In this document: positions 6,069 to 8,856 of the stretch, piece after piece
Position numbering within the stretch: the stretch's first letter is position 1
Layout of the letters: each line of letters opens with the position of its first letter
DNA from: Bdellovibrionales bacterium
GTDB taxonomy: Bacteria; Bdellovibrionota; Bdellovibrionia; Bdellovibrionales; JAMPXM01
Direction: 5' to 3'
DNA length: 8,856 bases
Assembly (NCBI GenBank): GCA_005792225.1
Contig: SXSP01000034.1
Location: 1-8,856 of the forward strand
Translations under genes and position numbers: made by a program
Notes under the pieces: generated by a model
Seen by the model: the letters and a program-made list of their open reading frames with translations, nothing else
Databases searched by the model: none
Told to the model about the DNA's origin: nothing

Positions 6069-8138
6069 TTAACGAAGCGCGATCAACGATGCGATCAAGA
6101 GCGAAACGACGCTCATCACCTTGATCAAGATTGCCACGGCGGGACCTGATGTATCCTTAAAGGGATCGCCAACCATGTCGCCGATCACGGCCGCCTTGTG
6201 AACGTCAGAGCCTTTTTTGTGGCCGGGTAAACCGCCCTTTTCGATGAACTTCTTCGCGTTATCCCAGGCGCCGCCGGCGTTCGCCATGAAGAGCGAAAGA
6301 GTTGCGCCGACCGCGAGCGAACCCACGAGAGTTCCTGCGAGAGCCGCAGGGCCCATCGTGAAACCAATCGCCGGAGGAACGACGACGGCAACGATACCCG
6401 GAAGGATCATCTCTTTCAGTGCCGACTTCGTCGCGATATCAACGATCCGATCGGGCTGAGGCTCCGCTTTGAGTTCCATGAGGCCCGGAATTTCGCGGAA
6501 CTGGCGACCAATCTCTTCAACGATCGCGCCTGCAGCACGGCCGACAGCTACCATCGTCCACGCGCTCACGAGGAACGGCAAGATCGAGCCAATCAAAATG
6601 CCGATCAGAATATTCGGCTCCGTCACGACGAGGTTTAAGGGGGCAAGACCTGCCACTTGGCGGGCGTGGTTCACTTCAGCGTTGTAAGCCGAAAAGAGCG
6701 CCATCACCGTGAGGATCGCTGATCCGATGGCGAATCCTTTTCCGATTGCGGCCGTTGTGTTCCCGACGGCGTCGAGCTCATCCGTGATCGCACGAACATC
6801 GGGACCGAGACCCGACATTTCAGAAATTCCACCCGCGTTATCCGAGATCGGACCGTACGCATCGACCGTCATGACGATCGCGGTCCCCGCGAGCATTCCG
6901 ACGGCCGCCATCGCGATTCCGTAGAGACCGAGGTAGTGGTTCGAAATCCAAGCGGAGCCCGCGATCACGATCATCGGGATTGCCGTCGATTCCATACCAA
7001 CCGCGAGACCACGAATGAGGTTCGTGCCTGCACCGGTTTTTGCTGCTTCCGCGATCTTTTTAACCGGCGACGCCGAAGTATAGAAATCCGTAACGAGACC
7101 GATCACCGCACCTGCAATCGCACCAACACCGATCGCGATGGTGACGTCTTGAGTCACTCCGAGCATGGGCATCAAGACCGCGGAGATTCCGGTCAAAGCA
7201 ATCGCCGGGAAGATGAGGGCGATACGAAGGACCATCGCCGGATTCATGTTTTTCAACATGCGCGTTACGAAGATGCCGACGATGCTGACCGCGAGACCGA
7301 CGGCCGACAGGAAAAGCGGAAGCAGAACGCCCATGAGCTTCTGCGATTCGAGCGAGGCACCGCTGTCGAGAAGCAACTTAGGAGCATTGTCGACCGTCGC
7401 CGCCATCGCAAGCGCCATGGCCGCGACAATCGAGGCAACCATCGACTCATAGATGTCAGCGCCCATGCCGGCAACGTCACCTACGTTGTCGCCCACGTTG
7501 TCGGCGATAACGCCCGGGTTGCGCGGGTCATCTTCGGGGATATTTTCGATCACCTTACCTGCGACGTCGGAACCGACGTCAGCGGCCTTCGTGTAAATGC
7601 CGCCGCCGATCCGCGCGAAGAGCGCGATCGAGCTCGCGCCGACCGCGAACGCATGGAGAACGGTGCCAAGATTCGAACGATCCGCGTAGAACCAGTAAAC
7701 GGCGACCATTCCGATCAGACCGAGAGAGGCCACCGCAAGACCCATCACCGCTCCACCATCGAGCGCGACGAGGAGAGCGGCCGACTTCACCCGCGAAGTC
7801 GCGGCTTGCGCCGTCTTAACGTTCGCGAAAGTTGCGGCTTTCATTCCGAAGAACCCCGCCAAGAGGCTCAAGAACGCACCGAGAACGAAACAGATCGCCG
7901 CGTCCCAACCAAGACTCAATCCGAGAACAACCGCGACAACCACGCAGTAAACGACCAAGACCTTATATTGACGGAACAAGAACGCCATCGCGCCTTCACG
8001 GATGTAACCGGCAATGCGATTCATCGTATCGTTTCCGTTCGGGAGGAGCTTCGTCTTGATGTAAAGACCGAGCGCCATTAACAGGCCGAGAACCCCGAAC
8101 ACGAGGGGTGAAAACACGAGCGTAGAATTCATGGACAT
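6069..8138 (-). CDS. hppA: Membrane-bound ion-pumping pyrophosphatase, K+-dependent type
   Basis: A 689-residue integral membrane pyrophosphatase of usual bacterial length, with about 16 hydrophobic segments. It hydrolyses cytoplasmic PPi and exports H+ and/or Na+. Catalytic motifs are all present: DVGSD (187-191), IPEDDPRNP (200-208), DNVGDNVGD (213-221), [12 protein letters not shown] (426-437) and near the C-terminus [14 protein letters not shown] (653-666). Ala463 and Gly466 in [10 protein letters not shown] occupy the positions that are Lys and Thr in K+-independent enzymes, so this protein should need K+. Glu231 in GADIYES is the semi-conserved gate glutamate of helix 6. H+ versus Na+ pumping cannot be settled by eye. 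ATG at 8138 is preceded by AGGAG at an 11-base spacing. An in-frame ATG at 8132 is a less likely start. The gene converges on the kinase gene and lies 122 bases downstream of the epimerase gene on the same strand, probably as its own transcription unit. Confidence 0.97.
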   Translation of the reverse strand: MSMNSTLVFSPLVFGVLGLLMALGLYIKTKLLPNGNDTMNRIAGYIREGAMAFLFRQYKVLVVYCVVVAVVLGLSLGWDAAICFVLGAFLSLLAGFFGMKAATFANVKTAQAATSRVKSAALLVALDGGAVMGLAVASLGLIGMVAVYWFYADRSNLGTVLHAFAVGASSIALFARIGGGIYTKAADVGSDVAGKVIENIPEDDPRNPGVIADNVGDNVGDVAGMGADIYESMVASIVAAMALAMAATVDNAPKLLLDSGASLESQKLMGVLLPLFLSAVGLAVSIVGIFVTRMLKNMNPAMVLRIALIFPAIALTGISAVLMPMLGVTQDVTIAIGVGAIAGAVIGLVTDFYTSASPVKKIAEAAKTGAGTNLIRGLAVGMESTAIPMIVIAGSAWISNHYLGLYGIAMAAVGMLAGTAIVMTVDAYGPISDNAGGISEMSGLGPDVRAITDELDAVGNTTAAIGKGFAIGSAILTVMALFSAYNAEVNHARQVAGLAPLNLVVTEPNILIGILIGSILPFLVSAWTMVAVGRAAGAIVEEIGRQFREIPGLMELKAEPQPDRIVDIATKSALKEMILPGIVAVVVPPAIGFTMGPAALAGTLVGSLAVGATLSLFMANAGGAWDNAKKFIEKGGLPGHKKGSDVHKAAVIGDMVGDPFKDTSGPAVAILIKVMSVVSLLIASLIALR

Positions 8139-8149
8139 GGTGACTTCGT

Positions 8150-8154
8150 CTCCT
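8150..8154 (-). promoter_or_regulatory. Ribosome binding site of hppA
   Basis: AGGAG on the minus strand, 11 bases before ATG 8138. The spacing is on the long side, but no better site is nearby. Confidence 0.55.
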
Positions 8155-8188
8155 GCAGGAATCGTCGTAACTTTATGGAATTGAGACG

Positions 8189-8215
8189 GTTATCGGTTTT
8201 ACGGCGAGAGGTCAA
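8189..8215 (-). promoter_or_regulatory. Possible hppA promoter
   Basis: On the minus strand TTGACC (8215-8210) matches five of six -35 bases. GATAAC (8194-8189) matches four of six -10 bases. The spacer is 15 bases, shorter than the ideal 17. It lies about 50 bases upstream of the hppA start, in the right place but weak. Confidence 0.3.
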
Positions 8216-8255
8216 CGAAAGCGGCTTAAGACGGAGGATGACGCGCGGCAAAATT

Positions 8256-8280
8256 CATGATCATGGCGCGCGTCGCGCGC
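8256..8280. repeat. Two adjacent palindromes at the end of the epimerase gene
   Basis: CATGATCATG (8256-8265) is a perfect 10-base palindrome. It directly abuts GCGCGCG-T-CGCGCGC (8266-8280), seven-base arms around one base. They cover the last codons (RARRAP) and the stop of the epimerase gene. On the minus strand they are followed by AATTTT, so they might form a weak terminator, but the T run is short and offset. Confidence 0.45.
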
Positions 8281-8856
8281 GTTCGAACGCCAGGGTTCGT
8301 TCGATTCCGTCATCGTATGGTGTTTTTCTGAGCTCCGGGATGAGGCGCCTCAAGGCTTCATCGTAGACAAAGAGGGGCTCCGTCATGAGGTAATGCATTT
8401 CGACGAATTCTCGCATGAAGGGATTAAAGAGCCCAAGGAGCCGGAGCGTCCAAAGTCCGGCAACGCGGAGTTTGAGTTTCGATCCTGCACGTTTGAAAAT
8501 CTTCTCCGAAAATTCTTTGACCGTGATGAATCCAGCGCCGCCGATGTTCCAACCCTTTCCGTAGGCCGCATCAACCTGCGAAAGTTGATAGAGCGTTCTC
8601 GCAAGGTCGGGAACATAGATAAACTCGTGAGGTTTATCGATGGGTCCGATGACATCCGCCGTCTTTCCCTTCACCGCCGCATCGAACACGCGGTAGAGCA
8701 TGCTCAGCGGAGAGTCGCCCCCATAGAAATCGGGAGCGCGGAGGATCGTCACTTGCATTCCGTTTTTCCCGTGCGCGCCGAGCACAATGTCTTCTTGCTC
8801 TTTTCGCATTCGGCCTTTGAACGTATGCGGCTCTCGCGGATGATCTTCCGTGATGC
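8261..8856 (-). CDS. NAD-dependent epimerase/dehydratase-like protein (5' end outside window)
   Basis: The frame is open to the window edge, showing 197 C-terminal residues; the N-terminal Rossmann nucleotide-binding part lies beyond 8856. The methionine at 8809 is internal: residues before it (ITEDHPREPHTFKGR) continue the family's usual sequence. Recognisable extended-SDR segments are TILRAPDFYGGDSP, KPHEFIYVPDLARTL, GKGWNIGGAGFITVKEF, and the tail LLGLFNPFMREFVEMHYL typical of a common uncharacterised subfamily. The usual SDR Tyr-x-x-x-Lys pair is not apparent: the segment that should hold it reads HTFKGRMRKEQE, with Phe near the tyrosine position. Such proteins normally act on nucleotide sugars or related substrates with NAD(P). 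This subfamily's substrate is unknown and it may not follow classical chemistry. The product is cytoplasmic as far as can be seen. Its stop is 122 bases upstream of hppA. Confidence 0.88.
   Translation of the reverse strand, partial: ITEDHPREPHTFKGRMRKEQEDIVLGAHGKNGMQVTILRAPDFYGGDSPLSMLYRVFDAAVKGKTADVIGPIDKPHEFIYVPDLARTLYQLSQVDAAYGKGWNIGGAGFITVKEFSEKIFKRAGSKLKLRVAGLWTLRLLGLFNPFMREFVEMHYLMTEPLFVYDEALRRLIPELRKTPYDDGIERTLAFERARRAP

Noticed and set aside
6936..8081. A 381-codon plus-strand open frame opposite hppA
   Set aside because: The translation is extremely rich in Arg, Asp, Glu and His with no fold-like pattern. It is the antisense shadow of the highly conserved hppA gene, whose codon use suppresses stops.
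8175..8366. A 63-codon plus-strand frame across the hppA-epimerase gap
   Set aside because: It overlaps the real epimerase 3' end on the opposite strand, is Arg-rich, and has no family signal.

Overview
This window looks like ordinary chromosomal DNA from a Gram-negative bacterium of moderately high GC content. Two exported or membrane-anchored proteins, a hybrid histidine kinase and a membrane pyrophosphatase fit a free-living environmental proteobacterium or a relative of the Bdellovibrionota/Deltaproteobacteria. That lineage guess is an impression from gene content and has low confidence. I see no tRNA, rRNA, CRISPR array, insertion sequence, phage gene or attachment site. No stretch longer than about 125 bases lacks a gene.

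Layout. (1) 1-1616, minus strand: a two-gene unit. A small exported protein made of tandem 23-residue beta-type repeats (1152-1616) overlaps by 11 bases the start of a membrane-anchored TPM-domain protein. The TPM frame is open from 1162 down to base 1 and runs off the window. (2) 1690-3737, plus strand: a tight three-gene operon divergent from the first unit. It encodes a VOC/glyoxalase-fold protein, a DUF6151-type (GFA-like) cysteine-rich zinc protein and a class I nitronate monooxygenase; the last two share an ATGA stop/start. (3) 3832-6003, plus strand: a 723-residue hybrid histidine kinase with a multi-pass membrane sensor and one receiver domain. (4) 6069-8138, minus strand: hppA, an ion-pumping membrane pyrophosphatase with the sequence signature of the K+-dependent class. 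It converges on the kinase, and a strong rho-independent terminator for hppA abuts the kinase stop codon. (5) 8261-8856, minus strand: the C-terminal two-thirds of an NAD-dependent epimerase/dehydratase-like protein, cut by the window end.

How the genes may work together. The VOC, GFA-like and nitronate monooxygenase genes look like a small detoxification or redox operon, inferred only from spacing and family. The kinase has no response regulator or Hpt gene beside it, so its partner must lie elsewhere. hppA conserves energy by coupling PPi hydrolysis to cation transport and has no obvious functional link to its neighbours.

I did not find a convincing undescribed multi-gene system. The observations most worth following are the large TPM frame that lacks a stop inside the window, the tandem-repeat exported protein coupled to it, and an apparent three-fold internal repeat in the kinase's membrane sensor.
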